From an uncultured Clostridia bacterium (GTDB taxonomy: Bacteria; Bacillota; Clostridia; Christensenellales; Pumilibacteraceae): DNA of 63,936 nt. The notes beneath the pieces were generated by a model, which saw only the letters and a program-made list of their open reading frames with translations, was not told the origin of the DNA and ran no database searches. Below, one piece after another: positions 10,666 to 21,070 of this stretch; position 1 is the first letter of the stretch; every line of letters starts with the position of its first letter. The stretch lies in the NCBI GenBank assembly GCA_944372345.1, contig CALVYT010000013.1, positions 1-63,936 on the forward strand. The letters run 5' to 3'. Both the position numbers and the translations under genes were made by a program.

Positions 10666-11778
10666 TCAGAAAGCGAGTCTGACTATTATTTCGTTCATAA
10701 CGTAAAGTCCTTTCGGAGTAAGCGACAGCCGGTCATCCGTAAGAGATACCAGTCCTTCCCGTCGAAGCAGCGCAAGCCCGCTCTCTTTCCCCGCTATAGG
10801 ATCTCTGCCGAATTTTCGGCGGAACGCGGAAAGATCCAGCCCGCGGGACGTCCGCAGCGCGAGCATTATCGTTTCTTCCGCGGCTTCGTCGCTTTCAGGC
10901 GGGATATAATGTTTTTCCGTCACCCTCACGCCGCCGAGATATGCGGTAAGATCGCTCGTCACGGCAAAGCGCGTATCGTCGTAAAAGGAGTGGGCGGAAA
11001 CACCGAAGCCTATATATTCGCTCCTGTCCCAGTATCCGACGTTGTGGAGGCACTCCTTTCCCGGCTGCGCGAAGTTGCTTACCTCGTAGCCTTTATAACC
11101 GCGCTCTTCGAGCAACGACCGCGCGAGCGAGTACATATCCGCGGCAGCGTCCTCGTCGGGGACGTATCCGCTCTTTTGCAGAGGAGTACCTTCTTCTACT
11201 TTCAGCGAGTATACGGAGATATGCGACATTCCCGCTTCGGAGAGCAGTCCGACGGCGTTTTCGACGTCGCTCATCGTTTGACCCGGCAGGGCGAGCATAA
11301 CGTCGGCAGATACGTTTCCGACCGCCGCGGTCGCAATCTCCGCGGCGCGCACGAAACGTTCCGAAGTGTGCGCTCTGCCTATCCTTGCAAGGACTTCGTC
11401 CGACGCGGACTGCATTCCTATGCTTATCCTGTTCACTCCCGCCCGCGCATACGCTTCGGCTTTTTCGCGCGTGAGGGATTCGGGATTGGCTTCCGTAGTG
11501 ATCTCGCAGTTGGAGGATATGACGAACGACCGACCGATAAGACCGAGAACATCCGTCAGATAATGCGCGTCCACGCTCGACGGCGTGCCGCCGCCTATAT
11601 ATATGCTCGTGACCGTTCTGCCATTTGCCTGCCGCTCGGCGAACCGCGTTATGTCGCCTGAAAGAGCGGCGAAATACGCTTTCTTCACGTCTTCGCCGTA
11701 AACGCCCGAGACGAAATCGCAGTAGGCGCATTTGGAGGCGCAGAACGGAACGTGCAGATATACGCCGAATTTTTTCAT
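10666..11778 (-). CDS. hemW: Radical-SAM heme chaperone HemW
   Basis: HemW (often annotated coproporphyrinogen III oxidase-like) inserts heme into target proteins in characterised relatives. It is 370 residues. The N-terminus has YLHVPFC and the cluster motif CASKCAYC (13-20), followed by IYIGGGTPS and a C-terminal HemW winged domain ending in LTPKGLYVMNEII. The extra N-terminal cysteine typical of oxygen-independent HemN is absent, which favours HemW. The ATG overlaps the stop of the upstream cyclase-family gene (ATGA). The lepA-hemW-hrcA order is common in Firmicutes. Confidence 0.93.
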   Translation of the reverse strand: MKKFGVYLHVPFCASKCAYCDFVSGVYGEDVKKAYFAALSGDITRFAERQANGRTVTSIYIGGGTPSSVDAHYLTDVLGLIGRSFVISSNCEITTEANPESLTREKAEAYARAGVNRISIGMQSASDEVLARIGRAHTSERFVRAAEIATAAVGNVSADVMLALPGQTMSDVENAVGLLSEAGMSHISVYSLKVEEGTPLQKSGYVPDEDAAADMYSLARSLLEERGYKGYEVSNFAQPGKECLHNVGYWDRSEYIGFGVSAHSFYDDTRFAVTSDLTAYLGGVRVTEKHYIPPESDEAAEETIMLALRTSRGLDLSAFRRKFGRDPIAGKESGLALLRREGLVSLTDDRLSLTPKGLYVMNEIIVRLAF

Positions 11779-12320
11779 CTTATCAGCACCGCGCGTACGG
11801 GGCTGCCGTCGCTGCCTTTCAGTCTGAGCGGAAGCGCTACGAGGAAGTATTCGCCGTATTCGACTCCTCCGAGTTCCAGTCCTTCGAGCAGTACGACTCC
11901 CGCGCCGAGAAGTATTTTGTGGACTTCCTCCTGCTCTCCCGCGCTTTCTCCGAAACTGAGCCCGCTTGTTCCGAGCAGCACGAGCTTATCCGCAACTGCG
12001 CGCGCCTGTTCTGCCGTGATATCTCCGCCTGCGAGCAAAATGCGCGGGCACATATCCGCAAGTCCGATAAGATCGGCATTGCCGTCCGCAACGATACAGC
12101 TTCCTATGCATTTTTCCGGAGGTATGCCGTCGGCGTCCGCGCCGCCGCCGATGAAGTGGCAGGGCGCGTCTATGTGCGTGCCGTTGTGTACGCACATATT
12201 CAGCTCCGTCAGATTACAGCCGTCGCTGTCTATCGTTCGGATACGCCTGACTTCGGGCGCGGGATCGCCCGGGTATACGCGGCAGTCGGGATAAGCCGCG
12301 GAAATATCCGTTATCTTCAT
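11775..12320 (-). CDS. Cyclase-family metal hydrolase (kynurenine formamidase-like)
   Basis: A 181-residue protein of the cyclase superfamily (PF04199), which includes kynurenine formamidases and isatin hydrolases. The diagnostic metal motif HNGTHIDAPCH is at 45-55. An acidic segment FGESAGEQEEVH is in the position where the family carries a second ligand set. It is shorter than most members (about 205-220 residues). It begins four bases after the lepA stop and overlaps hemW, so the three are co-transcribed. The substrate cannot be read from the sequence. Confidence 0.82.
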   Translation of the reverse strand: MKITDISAAYPDCRVYPGDPAPEVRRIRTIDSDGCNLTELNMCVHNGTHIDAPCHFIGGGADADGIPPEKCIGSCIVADGNADLIGLADMCPRILLAGGDITAEQARAVADKLVLLGTSGLSFGESAGEQEEVHKILLGAGVVLLEGLELGGVEYGEYFLVALPLRLKGSDGSPVRAVLIR

Positions 12321-12324
12321 TATT

Positions 12325-14130
12325 TTACTCGTTATCCAGTTTGAGAATGCTCGTGAACGCTTCGGAGGGGATCTCGACGCTGCCGAACTGGCGCATGCGC
12401 TTTTTGCCCTCTTTCTGCTTTTCGAGCAGTTTTTTCTTTCGCGTGACGTCGCCGCCGTAACATTTGGCGAGAACGTCTTTTCGCATCGCCTTGACGGTTT
12501 CTCTCGCAATGATCTTACCGCCGATCGCCGCCTGTATGGGGATCTCGAAAAGCTGTCTCGGTATCACCTGTTTAAGTTTTTCCGCGAGCGCGCGGCCTCT
12601 CGCCTGCGCCTTTTCGCGGTGGATGATGAGCGAAAGCGCGTCGCATATTTCGCCGTTGAGCAGGATATCCAGCTTGACCATATCGCTCTTTTCGTACCCC
12701 GCAAGTTCGTAGTCGAGGCTCGCGTAGCCGCGGCTGCGGGATTTCAGTCCGTCGAAGAAATCGTATACTATTTCGGACAGCGGCATGCGGTATTTCATTT
12801 TTACCCGCTTTGCATCGAGATACTGCATATCCTCGAATATGCCGCGCTTGTCTTGGCAGAGTTCCATTATCGAGCCGATGTATTCGGGCGGCGTATATAT
12901 CTCCGCCGCGACCATAGGCTCCTCGATAAATGCGATCTCCGTTTGCGGAGGGAGGTTGCACGGATTGGTCACCGTTTCCGTTTTACCGTCCGTTTTATGC
13001 ACTTTATAGGTAACGCCGGGCGCGGTCGTTATGAGGTCGAGATTATACTCGCGTTCCAGCCGCTCCTGTATGATCTCCATATGAAGCAGACCGAGAAATC
13101 CGCAGCGGAATCCGAAACCGAGCGCGGCGGAAACTTCCGGTTCGAAATGCAGCGCGGCATCGGAAAGTTTGAGCCGTTCGAGCGCGTCTTTGAGGTCGTT
13201 GTACTTTGAGCCGTCTACGGGGAATATCCCGCTGTAAACGACGGGCTGGACTTCCTTATAGCCCGGGCAAGGCTCGGCGCACGGAGCGTCCGCGTTCGTG
13301 ACCGTATCGCCCGGCGCGGTCTCCGCGACAGCCTTTATGCTCGCCGCGATATAGCCGACGTCGCCCGCTTCGAGCGCGCTCACCGGTGTGGGCTTCGGAT
13401 CGAATATCCCCACTTCCACGCAGTCGTATATGCGCCCGGACGCCATCATCTTTATTTTCGTTCCCGCGCTCACCCGTCCGTCGATAACGCGGACGAGGCA
13501 CACCGCGCCTTTGTAGTTGTCGTAATACGAATCGAAGATCAGACATTTGAGCGGAGCGGCGGGATCTCCCGACGGAGGCGGGACTTTATCCACGATCATA
13601 TCGAGGACCGCGTCTATGTTTATCCCCTCTTTTGCGCTGACGAGCGGCGCATCCGAAGCGTCGATCCCGACCACCTCCTCGATCTCCGTGCGCACTTCTT
13701 CGGGGCGCGCGCTGGGAAGGTCTATCTTATTGATGACCGGGAGTATTTCGAGATCGTTGTCTATCGCAAGATATACGTTCGCAAGCGTTTGCGCTTCGAC
13801 GCCCTGCGCCGCGTCCACGACGAGCACCGCGCCGTCGCATGCGCGCAGACTGCGCGACACCTCGTATGTGAAGTCGACGTGCCCCGGAGTATCGATCAGA
13901 TTGAGTTCGTATTCAACGCCGTCCTTGGTATAGAACATTCTTATGGGCGTGAGTTTGATCGTTATCCCGCGCTCGCGTTCGAGATCCATCGAATCGAGCA
14001 GCTGATCTTCCATATCCCTGGAAGATACGGTATGCGTCTTTTCTATCAGCCTGTCAGCCAGCGTGCTCTTGCCGTGGTCTATGTGTGCTATTATGCAGAA
14101 ATTGCGTTTTTTGCTCTGTCTGTCGTTCAT
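12325..14130 (-). CDS. lepA: Elongation factor 4 (LepA/EF4)
   Basis: Ribosome-bound GTPase of the EF-G type lacking domain IV. It is 601 residues. G motifs: AHIDHGKST near the N-terminus, [16 protein letters not shown] and NKIDLP. The LepA-specific C-terminal domain ends with [14 protein letters not shown] and KRMRQFGSV. Start is the ATG at 14130; no ribosome site precedes it, and the -10 box lies only seven bases upstream, so the mRNA is predicted to be leaderless. The downstream cyclase and hemW genes follow without a break. Confidence 0.96.
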   Translation of the reverse strand: MNDRQSKKRNFCIIAHIDHGKSTLADRLIEKTHTVSSRDMEDQLLDSMDLERERGITIKLTPIRMFYTKDGVEYELNLIDTPGHVDFTYEVSRSLRACDGAVLVVDAAQGVEAQTLANVYLAIDNDLEILPVINKIDLPSARPEEVRTEIEEVVGIDASDAPLVSAKEGINIDAVLDMIVDKVPPPSGDPAAPLKCLIFDSYYDNYKGAVCLVRVIDGRVSAGTKIKMMASGRIYDCVEVGIFDPKPTPVSALEAGDVGYIAASIKAVAETAPGDTVTNADAPCAEPCPGYKEVQPVVYSGIFPVDGSKYNDLKDALERLKLSDAALHFEPEVSAALGFGFRCGFLGLLHMEIIQERLEREYNLDLITTAPGVTYKVHKTDGKTETVTNPCNLPPQTEIAFIEEPMVAAEIYTPPEYIGSIMELCQDKRGIFEDMQYLDAKRVKMKYRMPLSEIVYDFFDGLKSRSRGYASLDYELAGYEKSDMVKLDILLNGEICDALSLIIHREKAQARGRALAEKLKQVIPRQLFEIPIQAAIGGKIIARETVKAMRKDVLAKCYGGDVTRKKKLLEKQKEGKKRMRQFGSVEIPSEAFTSILKLDNE

Positions 14131-14137
14131 CTGTATG

Positions 14138-14166
14138 ATTATAACTTTTTTCGGACGGAAAATCAA
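14138..14166 (-). promoter_or_regulatory. Sigma-A promoter of lepA (predicted leaderless transcript)
   Basis: Minus-strand TTGATT (14166-14161), 17-nt spacer, TATAAT (14143-14138). Only seven bases separate the -10 box from the ATG. Confidence 0.78.
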
Positions 14167-14177
14167 ATGTTTTGGAG

Positions 14178-14207
14178 GTAAAAGAGAACGGACGCGTATG
14201 CGCCCGT
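14178..14207 (-). terminator. Rho-independent terminator of the atp operon
   Basis: Stem ACGGGCGC/GCGTCCGT with one G-U pair and a 4-nt loop (14188-14207), followed on the minus strand by TCTCTTTT, six bases after the atpC stop. Confidence 0.8.
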
Positions 14208-14212
14208 CGGTG

Positions 14213-14647
14213 TTACCTCTCCGTATCTTCTGAACCGCGGTTTCCGCGGTTCTTGACCTGCAGTCTGCTCATTGCCCGTGCAAGAGTCAGTCGCGCGGTA
14301 TAATATTCCCTGCGGCTTAGCTTCTGCATCATCGCCTCTTTCGCCGCTTCGGCGGCTGCCGCCGCGCGGTTTGCGTCTATCTCCTCGGGACGTTCTATCG
14401 TTTCGACGAGCACGAGCACGTTGTTGTTCTCTATCTTCATTATCCCCTCGGAAACGGCCGCTATCTGCGGAGATTTTCCGGGGACCGTGAATTTGAGTTC
14501 TCCGGGGACTATCGCGGTTATAAGGTCTGAATGACCCGCCATTATGCCGTATTTGCCGTCCACCGACGGAATAACGAGCGACTCGCATTCGCCGTCGTAA
14601 AACGGCTTTTCCGACGCCCATATGTGCAGTCCGAACGTCCTTGCCAT
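14213..14647 (-). CDS. atpC: ATP synthase F1 subunit epsilon
   Basis: Central-stalk subunit that couples rotation and inhibits hydrolysis. It is 144 residues with the N-terminal beta-sandwich ([18 protein letters not shown], then GHSDLI) and a C-terminal two-helix domain rich in Ala and Arg. The family pattern around PGELKF and GIMKIENN is clear. It is the last gene of the operon, two bases after atpD, with GGAG ten bases upstream. Confidence 0.94.
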   Translation of the reverse strand: MARTFGLHIWASEKPFYDGECESLVIPSVDGKYGIMAGHSDLITAIVPGELKFTVPGKSPQIAAVSEGIMKIENNNVLVLVETIERPEEIDANRAAAAAEAAKEAMMQKLSRREYYTARLTLARAMSRLQVKNRGNRGSEDTER

Positions 14648-14649
14648 AC

Positions 14650-16976
<2,327 letters not shown>

Positions 16977-16988
16977 ACGCTCCTCCCG

Positions 16989-18725
16989 TTACTTCGCGAA
17001 AAACTCGCGGACCGCCTCGGATATGCGCGCGCGCAGGGCGTCGTCCATAGCCTTGCCGTTGTTTATTTCATTTACTATATCGCCGTGTTTTTCGGCGAAA
17101 AACGCAAGCAGTTCGCTCTGGACGGTTTTAACGTCCGCGAGCGGTACGTTCGAAAAGGCGCGATCCGTTGCCGCGACGAGCGTGATTACCTGGTCGGAAA
17201 GGCTCATCGGCGTATGTACGGGCTGACGCAGGAGTCGCATAAGTCCCTGTCCGTATATCAGCTGACTTTTGGTCGCGTCGTCGAGATCGCCCGAGAACTG
17301 CGTGAATATCTCCATCTCGCGGTATTGAGCGAGGTCTATACGCAGAGTTCCCGCGGCTTTGCGGAGAGCCGCATACTGCGCCGCTCCGCCCACTCGCGAT
17401 ACCGAAAGTCCGACGTTCACCGCCGGACGCTGCCCCGAAAAAAACAGATTGCTTTCGAGGAATATCTGTCCGTCCGTTATCGAGATGATATTCGTGGGAA
17501 TATACGCCGAAACGTCGCCTGCCTGCGTTTCCACTATGGGCAGCGCGGTCAAACTTCCGCCGCCTTTTTCCGCGGAAAGACGCGCCGAGCGTTCGAGCAG
17601 ACGCGAATGCAGATAGAACACGTCGCCGGGATACGCCTCCCTGCCCGGGCTCCTGCCGAGAAGCAGACTGAGCGCGCGGTACGCCACGGCGTGCTTTGAA
17701 AGGTCGTCGTAGACAATGAGCACGTCGTTGCCGTTTTTCATAAAATATTCGGCGAGCGCGCAGCCCGCGTAAGGCGCGATATATTGCAGCGGCGCGGAAT
17801 CCGACGCGGTAGCCGCCACTATGCAGGTATAGCCGAGAGAGCCTGCGCGGCGCAGAGTTTCCGCTATCCTCGCGACGGAACTTGCTTTCTGCCCTATTGC
17901 GACGTATACGCAGATGACCTTTTTGCCTTTCTGGTTGATTATCGTATCGACGGCGATCGAAGTCTTGCCCGTCTGGCGGTCGCCTATGATCAGCTCGCGC
18001 TGACCTCTGCCGATGGGAAACATCGAATCTATCGCGATGATCCCCGTTTCGAGCGGTTTGTCTACGGGACTGCGGTCGAGTATGCCCGGAGCGGGCGTTT
18101 CGACGGGGTTGTAACCCGTGGAAGAGATCTCGCCCAAGCCGTCTATCGGCGTACCGAGCGCGTCCACGACCCTGCCGAGGAATGCGTCGCCGACGGGCAT
18201 GCCTGCGGTCTTGCCCGTGCGCACCGCCGTGCTGCCCTGCCCGACGTCGCCTTCCGCGTCGAACAGGATACATCCCACTTCGTTTTTCCGAAGGTCCTGC
18301 ACCATACCTTTGACGCCCGAGTCGAACAGGATTATTTCTCCGTATTCGGCGTTGTCCAGCCCCGTGAGCGTCGCTATGCCGTCGCCCACCGAAACGACCG
18401 TGCCGCGTTCTTCGGCGTTGCGTTCGAGGCTGAACGACGCTATCTTCTCTTTAAGCAGCGGGATTATTCCGCTCGCGTCCGTATCGCCGAGTTCCAGACT
18501 GCGCCGAAGCTGCTGCACTCTGCCCTTTACGCTCCAATCGTAAACGTCGGCTCCAGCATACAGCACGAAGCCGCCTTTGATCGAAGGATCATTAACTATT
18601 TCGAGTTCGCAGCTGCCGTATTTTTTGCGCAGAAAAGCGAGTATGCCTTTTTCCTGACGCGCGGTCGGAGGAGTCACGCAATGCAGCAGCGCGTGGAGTT
18701 TGGAATTGTCTTTGCGTTCGTTCAT
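16989..18725 (-). CDS. atpA: ATP synthase F1 subunit alpha with an N-terminal delta (OSCP) C-terminal domain
   Basis: This is 578 residues against about 500-510 for normal alpha. Residues from about 85 on are ordinary alpha: the N-terminal helix, GTVVSVGDGIATLTGL from 108, and Walker A GDRQTGKT at about 246-253. Residues about 15-78 match the C-terminal domain of subunit delta: VTPPTARQ, an EIVNDPSIKGG core and GADVYDWSVKGRVQQL, equivalent to the delta signature ending in DGSVRGRLE. The ATG overlaps the atpF stop (ATGA). No separate atpH exists in the operon. The fusion is read directly; its consequence for the stalk is inference. Confidence 0.93.
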   Translation of the reverse strand: MNERKDNSKLHALLHCVTPPTARQEKGILAFLRKKYGSCELEIVNDPSIKGGFVLYAGADVYDWSVKGRVQQLRRSLELGDTDASGIIPLLKEKIASFSLERNAEERGTVVSVGDGIATLTGLDNAEYGEIILFDSGVKGMVQDLRKNEVGCILFDAEGDVGQGSTAVRTGKTAGMPVGDAFLGRVVDALGTPIDGLGEISSTGYNPVETPAPGILDRSPVDKPLETGIIAIDSMFPIGRGQRELIIGDRQTGKTSIAVDTIINQKGKKVICVYVAIGQKASSVARIAETLRRAGSLGYTCIVAATASDSAPLQYIAPYAGCALAEYFMKNGNDVLIVYDDLSKHAVAYRALSLLLGRSPGREAYPGDVFYLHSRLLERSARLSAEKGGGSLTALPIVETQAGDVSAYIPTNIISITDGQIFLESNLFFSGQRPAVNVGLSVSRVGGAAQYAALRKAAGTLRIDLAQYREMEIFTQFSGDLDDATKSQLIYGQGLMRLLRQPVHTPMSLSDQVITLVAATDRAFSNVPLADVKTVQSELLAFFAEKHGDIVNEINNGKAMDDALRARISEAVREFFAK

Positions 18726-19501
18726 TTGTCGTCGCTCCGTGCGTTCTCCGCGAGGAATTTATCGTATATCTCGCTGTCCGAAGTCGCCGAAATATCGACG
18801 AGCATCTTTTCCGTCGCCGCGGCGACTGCGTCGACGATCCCTTCTTTTGCTTCTTCGAGCAGTTTTTCCGCTTCCGAAGCGGCTTCGCTGCGCGCGGCGC
18901 GGAGTATTTCCTCCGCTTCCGCGTCCGCCTTTTTAACGGCGATAAGGGCTTCGCGTTCGTCGTCGGACAGGTCCTCCGCGCCGATATAAGCGGTCTTGTC
19001 CGAAACGAATTTGTCGTAAAGGGCAAGATCCGTCTTTTCGCTCTGTGACGCGGCGAGCAGTTTTTCCGTCGCGCCCACGACCATATCGGTTATGTCGCGT
19101 CCCGCGCTGCGGAGCAGTTTGCGCTTCTGCGCTTCCGCACCCGAACGCGCGCGTCCGAGAATAGCGGAAGCCTCCGCGTCCGCTTTATATACGGTACGCC
19201 TTGCGTCCTCTTCCGCTTTGTTCTTCGCTGCGGCGCTGCGGAGCTGTATTTCGAGATCCGCGTCGCCGAGCTTTTTCTCGTATTCCGTTTTCATATCCTC
19301 CGCTTCCCGCTTGGACTCGGATATGTTCTTTTCCCTGTCCTCGAAACTCTTCTTTCGTTTGTCGAGGAACTTTTTGACGGGACGGTATATCAGCAGCGTA
19401 AGCCCCACGGCGAGTATGACGAAATTGAGCAGATGAAGGAGTATCTGCTGCCAGTCGATATTGAGCGGGACGGAGGACGCTATGATCTCACAGAAAGGCA
19501 T
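18722..19501 (-). CDS. atpF: ATP synthase Fo subunit b with duplicated C-terminal segment
   Basis: Peripheral stalk subunit, 259 residues against about 160-170 for normal b. There is one membrane helix (17-38), then the b-type coiled coil with a basic patch. Residues 104-166 and 189-250 are an internal repeat. Both carry KADAEA, then IL, ARS, KLL, D-x-V, ATEK and end in YDKF. The second copy occupies the place where the delta N-terminal domain would be encoded. No delta N-terminal six-helix bundle is recognisable. It lies directly before the delta-alpha fusion gene and overlaps it by four bases. Confidence 0.9.
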   Translation of the reverse strand: MPFCEIIASSVPLNIDWQQILLHLLNFVILAVGLTLLIYRPVKKFLDKRKKSFEDREKNISESKREAEDMKTEYEKKLGDADLEIQLRSAAAKNKAEEDARRTVYKADAEASAILGRARSGAEAQKRKLLRSAGRDITDMVVGATEKLLAASQSEKTDLALYDKFVSDKTAYIGAEDLSDDEREALIAVKKADAEAEEILRAARSEAASEAEKLLEEAKEGIVDAVAAATEKMLVDISATSDSEIYDKFLAENARSDDK

Positions 19502-19521
19502 AATGCCTCCTCGACTTTACG

Positions 19522-19959
19522 TCAGAGCACGAACACGACGAGTATGCCGATGATCAGCGCGTATATGACGACCGTCTCGATGAACACAAGACCGAGCAGC
19601 ATATTGGTGCGGAGCTTGCCCTCTATCTCGGGCTGCCGCGCCATATTTGCGCTCGTTTTGGATATGGCGATCGCCATGGCTATCGCCGCGACCGAAGCCG
19701 TTACGCCTATCGCAGCCGCCGCGGCGACGGCTTTCGCGGTGTCCGTATTGTCCGCGCTCTCCTCGGGCTGCTCCGCGTCCGTCTGTTCGCCGCCGTCCGT
19801 TTCCGCGCTTACGACCGCGACCGCCGAAGGTTCGCCGTCATACGCTTCCGCGGCAAACGCTTCGCTCGCGAAACCGTCGGTTGCGACCAGCATGAAAACA
19901 ACTGCCGCTACGACGATGAGAAGCATACCGAAGAATATTCCGATAGCAGATCTTTTCAT
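19522..19959 (-). CDS. atpE: ATP synthase Fo subunit c with N-terminal extension
   Basis: Proteolipid ring subunit. It is 145 residues, about twice the usual 75-90. An N-terminal hydrophobic segment (5-26) and an acidic linker rich in Glu, Asp and Ala (about 38-74) precede a normal two-helix c subunit. The loop ARQP is at 107-110 and the ion-carrying glutamate is E128. The GxGxGxG helix-packing motif of helix 1 is replaced by alanines (A92, A94, A96, A98). The sodium-ligand glutamine of Na+ enzymes is Met95 here, so proton coupling is more likely. AAGGAG precedes the ATG. Confidence 0.92.
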   Translation of the reverse strand: MKRSAIGIFFGMLLIVVAAVVFMLVATDGFASEAFAAEAYDGEPSAVAVVSAETDGGEQTDAEQPEESADNTDTAKAVAAAAAIGVTASVAAIAMAIAISKTSANMARQPEIEGKLRTNMLLGLVFIETVVIYALIIGILVVFVL

Positions 19960-20003
19960 AATAAAATTCTCCTTGTTACCTTTGGTTTATCTCTCGGGCG
20001 GAA

Positions 20004-20849
20004 TTACGCCGCCGTCTGTTGCATTATCGTGCGATCCTTGATCTTTTCGTGTTTTTCCGTCGCCTCGCCGAAGAACATAGACGCAAGCATAGTCAGGACG
20101 TATGCCTGTATGACGGCGTGGATCAGAGTGAACAGCACTCCGACCACGACGGGCAGGACGAAACTGAGCGTCGTATAATAATATATCAGTTCGGTGACGA
20201 GCGCGCCGCTGAGCAGTGCGCCGAACAGCCTGAAGCTCATCGAGATCGGGAGCGAGAAGTCTTTCAGCGCGGTAAAGAAACCCTTGAAACCGTTCAGGAA
20301 CAGTCCGCCGAAAAGTATCGTGAGGTAAGACAGTCCGCCGAGCGCGATCGCGCCGTTGATGTCCGACAGCGGCGCGGGCAGGCATACCGTCGTTCCGTGC
20401 ACCGTCTGCACCGGAATGCCCACGAGCTCAAAAAGCGTCCCTATGAAGATGTACGCTCCCGCGCAGAATATGTATGCGCCGATAAATCCCGAATGCTTGC
20501 CCGCGTTCACCGTCGCGAGTCCGTCGAAATATTCCACCGCTTTTTCGAGCACCGACTGGAACTTGCCGGGGATATGGCTGAACCGCGGTATGACGAATAT
20601 GCGGACTATAACGGCGAAAACGAGTATGACAGCCGTCACGACGAAAGCCGATATGAGCCCGGGATTTGCCGTAAAACCGAAGATATCGATACCGTCGTTT
20701 TCGTGAAGAACGGCGTCGCGCATAACTTCGTTTATGCTTTCCTTTTCTCCCCCCATACCGTCCGTCAGGATTATGCCGACAATGAGCGCGGCTATGACTG
20801 CGGCTGCGAAAGAAAGGAATATGACGGTTTTTTTGCTCGGTCTTTTCAT
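20004..20849 (-). CDS. atpB: ATP synthase Fo subunit a
   Basis: Membrane stator that forms the ion half-channels. It is 281 residues with about six hydrophobic segments. The essential arginine lies in MSFRLFGALLSGALV, and the C-terminal LIHAVIQAYVLTMLASMFF helix is conserved. An additional N-terminal membrane helix (about 9-28) precedes the usual segments. First gene of the operon, with no obvious ribosome site in its roughly 40-nt leader. No atpI gene precedes it. Confidence 0.95.
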   Translation of the reverse strand: MKRPSKKTVIFLSFAAAVIAALIVGIILTDGMGGEKESINEVMRDAVLHENDGIDIFGFTANPGLISAFVVTAVILVFAVIVRIFVIPRFSHIPGKFQSVLEKAVEYFDGLATVNAGKHSGFIGAYIFCAGAYIFIGTLFELVGIPVQTVHGTTVCLPAPLSDINGAIALGGLSYLTILFGGLFLNGFKGFFTALKDFSLPISMSFRLFGALLSGALVTELIYYYTTLSFVLPVVVGVLFTLIHAVIQAYVLTMLASMFFGEATEKHEKIKDRTIMQQTAA

Positions 20850-20895
20850 TTTCGTCGTATGTTGCGGACGTATCGCCCTATGCGAATTTTACCTT

Positions 20896-20924
20896 ATTAT
20901 ACAGTTTGAAAGCGGAATTGTAAA
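20896..20924 (-). promoter_or_regulatory. Sigma-A promoter of the atp operon
   Basis: Minus-strand TTTACA (20924-20919), 17-nt spacer, TATAAT (20901-20896), about 40 bases upstream of atpB. Confidence 0.82.
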
Positions 20925-21070
20925 CCATATCATTGCCCTATCGTGGCGAAAAATTGAAATATTATGCCGTGGAAAGGGTAAAAATTCGAGTTCCGCGACA
21001 GTCTGCGGAGCAAATTTCCGCCCGAAAAAGTAAACGCGTCGCGCTCCGCATTGCGGGGGCGACGCCATTG

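Noticed and set aside
18722..18725. A sequencing frameshift splitting a normal atpH from atpF
   Set aside because: The delta N-terminal domain is not recognisable in any frame here; atpF has its own repeat and the ATGA junction is normal for this genome.
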